Under the pieces are notes generated by a model. It was not told where the DNA came from. It worked only from the letters and a program-made list of their open reading frames with translations, and searched no databases. A DNA stretch of 40,971 nucleotides, taken from the NCBI GenBank assembly GCA_017434455.1, contig JAFRFG010000004.1, positions 1 through 40,971 of the forward strand, read 5' to 3'. The stretch's first letter is position 1; the number at the start of each line of letters is the position of its first letter. Made by a program: the position numbers and the translations under genes. This DNA is from Thermoguttaceae bacterium. GTDB lineage: Bacteria > Planctomycetota > Planctomycetia > Pirellulales > Thermoguttaceae. Below, piece by piece: positions 39,978 to 40,971 of this stretch.

Positions 39978-40943
39978 CTAGATCCGCGGCAGTTGGAACG
40001 TATTGGCCAGCACGTCGGCGATCGGCTCGCCTTCGGCGTAGACCGCCAAGGGGTAACCGTAGGCGGCCATATCGCGGCAGTACTTCTCCAGCTCGCGTCG
40101 AGTGATCCACGCTCCGCTGGCCGGCTCGTTCGGCGTCGATCCGTAGCGGTCCCCGTGCGAGTTTTGATTCCAGATATATTCCTCGCGGCCGATTTTCTGG
40201 TACCCGAAGAACGCCTGGGCATGTCCCCCGCGGGCGAATGCGCTCATCACCCGCAGGCCGCTGCCGTCCGTGGCGGCGGCCGTTGGGTAGATGCCGGAAC
40301 CGAAGCAGATCGCTCCGAGCCCCCGGCATACCGCGAAGATCCGTTCGACGTAGTCGCCTTCGATCGAGACGAGCCCCGCCTGGTGTTTTTTCGCCGCCGG
40401 TTCCTTTGCCAGGCCGTCGCGCGTCACCTCAATATTGTTCTCGCCCACCTCGCTGACCGGGAACATGCCTCGGACGTTGATTTCGTCGGCGACCGTGAGG
40501 AGATCGAGCCCTCCGGCGTAGTTCCCGCCGCGGCCCAAGAAGTAGTTGTAAATCGGATTGACGGAATCAAAGTATATCGGGGCCCCGAGGGCGATTGAAA
40601 TCAACTCGGCCGCCTGGAATGCGTGGGCCGCGCCATGGAGCGAGCAGCTGGGCCGATTGCCTTGATTCCAGCAGAGGATCGAGCTTTTCTTGCGGTCGTG
40701 CGGCAGCGCCCCGAAGATCTTCCACGGCAAGAGGGAGAACCCGGCCCGTTCGTACTTCTCGCGCAGCTCGGATCGCTCGGCCAGCGCCGCCTCGAAGTCG
40801 GACGACCAGCGCAGCGACGGCATCGTATCATACGCCGCCCACGCGTAGTCGATCCGGTACGCCGGCGCCGCGGCGAGCTTCTCCGCCTGGCGCTTTCTGC
40901 GTTCGGTGCTTAGTGTTTCGAGTCCGAGGCCGGGAGCTTCCAT
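39978..40943 (-). CDS. Papain-like cysteine peptidase
   Basis: The 321-residue protein has the C1-family core: Gln94 six residues before the nucleophile Cys100 (NQGNRPSCSLHGAAHAF), His241 in GGHAQAFFGY and Asn261 in QNSHG. No signal peptide is visible. GAGA-type Shine-Dalgarno bases lie before the ATG at 40943. In a phage it could mature virion proteins, or, with the membrane protein after it, take part in lysis by cutting peptide cross-links. The 28 bases beyond it hold only the presumed end of the next upstream gene. Confidence 0.8.
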   Translation of the reverse strand: MEAPGLGLETLSTERRKRQAEKLAAAPAYRIDYAWAAYDTMPSLRWSSDFEAALAERSELREKYERAGFSLLPWKIFGALPHDRKKSSILCWNQGNRPSCSLHGAAHAFQAAELISIALGAPIYFDSVNPIYNYFLGRGGNYAGGLDLLTVADEINVRGMFPVSEVGENNIEVTRDGLAKEPAAKKHQAGLVSIEGDYVERIFAVCRGLGAICFGSGIYPTAAATDGSGLRVMSAFARGGHAQAFFGYQKIGREEYIWNQNSHGDRYGSTPNEPASGAWITRRELEKYCRDMAAYGYPLAVYAEGEPIADVLANTFQLPRI

Positions 40944-40971
40944 GATTCTATTCTTTCTCTCAGCTGGTTAA

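Larger units (their letters stand above)
26070..40971 (-). mobile_element. Siphovirus-like prophage, left part (incomplete)
   Basis: Fifteen leftward genes are packed with ATGA/GTGA overlaps in the usual tail-module order: tail terminator, tube, chaperones with frameshift, tape measure, distal tail, fibre. The left end meets a tRNA fragment. Head, packaging, regulatory and integration genes must lie beyond the right edge. The genes look intact, so the prophage may be functional. Confidence 0.85.

Noticed and set aside
39967..40329. N-terminal extension of the membrane coiled-coil protein (240 codons in all)
   Set aside because: The extension is an Arg-rich antisense-type shadow of the peptidase gene; the ATG at 39966 has GGAGG at the right distance.

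Overview
The window looks like a chromosomal segment of a GC-rich Gram-negative bacterium followed by the left part of an integrated siphovirus-like prophage. A member of the Planctomycetota or a relative is my best guess. The reasons are a 23S rRNA gene that follows a protein gene and its terminator rather than a 16S gene, a secretin-like secreted protein, an LplT-PlsC-acyl-ACP-synthetase fusion, an MMPL/RND exporter, and leaderless or TTG starts. This is inference; no alignment was run.

Layout. (1) 1-560: 5' end of a 23S rRNA gene on the minus strand, running off the left edge, with its leader and promoter. (2) 561-6200: a secreted secretin-like protein, then the minus-strand fatty-acid operon rpmF-fabD-fabG-acpP-fabF behind a TTGACA-N16-GATAAT promoter. 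(3) 6382-11725: two plus-strand lipid-activation genes, a three-domain flippase/acyltransferase/acyl-ACP synthetase and a stand-alone acyl-AMP ligase, then tRNA-Cys(GCA) and an O-methyltransferase. (4) 13203-17199: minus-strand iorA-iorB (indolepyruvate:ferredoxin oxidoreductase), scpB and an FMN-binding pyridoxamine-oxidase-like protein. (5) 17447-22890: an RND exporter, then the thiazole genes thiS-thiG-thiH-tenI behind a promoter and an attenuator-like hairpin. A thiF-sized partner is missing.

(6) 22890-26028 is an accessory island. It holds two 87-residue two-helix membrane proteins, two single-helix mini-proteins of about 40 residues, a secreted staphylococcal-type nuclease, a broken piece of a phage tail gene, and a second diverged copy of the tenI 3' end. 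(7) From about 26070 to the right edge lies a prophage read leftwards. Its order is papain-like peptidase, membrane coiled-coil protein, giant beta-helix/FN3 protein, tail terminator-like, tail tube-like, HK97-gp10-like, two tail chaperone frames joined by a classic -1 frameshift site, tape measure, distal tail protein, collagen-like fibre, small proteins and a GT25-like glycosyltransferase. Its left edge abuts a tRNA-Arg 3' half (anticodon loop to acceptor end), as expected for integration into a tRNA gene. Capsid, terminase and integrase genes are not in the window.

The most unusual element is a cassette family. Three genes of exactly 87 codons each have their own sigma70-type promoter with a 17-base spacer and a strong Shine-Dalgarno. 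One sits in the prophage, reversed between the fibre and distal tail genes; two sit in the neighbouring island. The island copy at 23063 is still followed by the 3' remnant of the same tail gene that follows the prophage copy. This looks like a phage-borne 'moron' family, of unknown function, that has left copies in the host chromosome.
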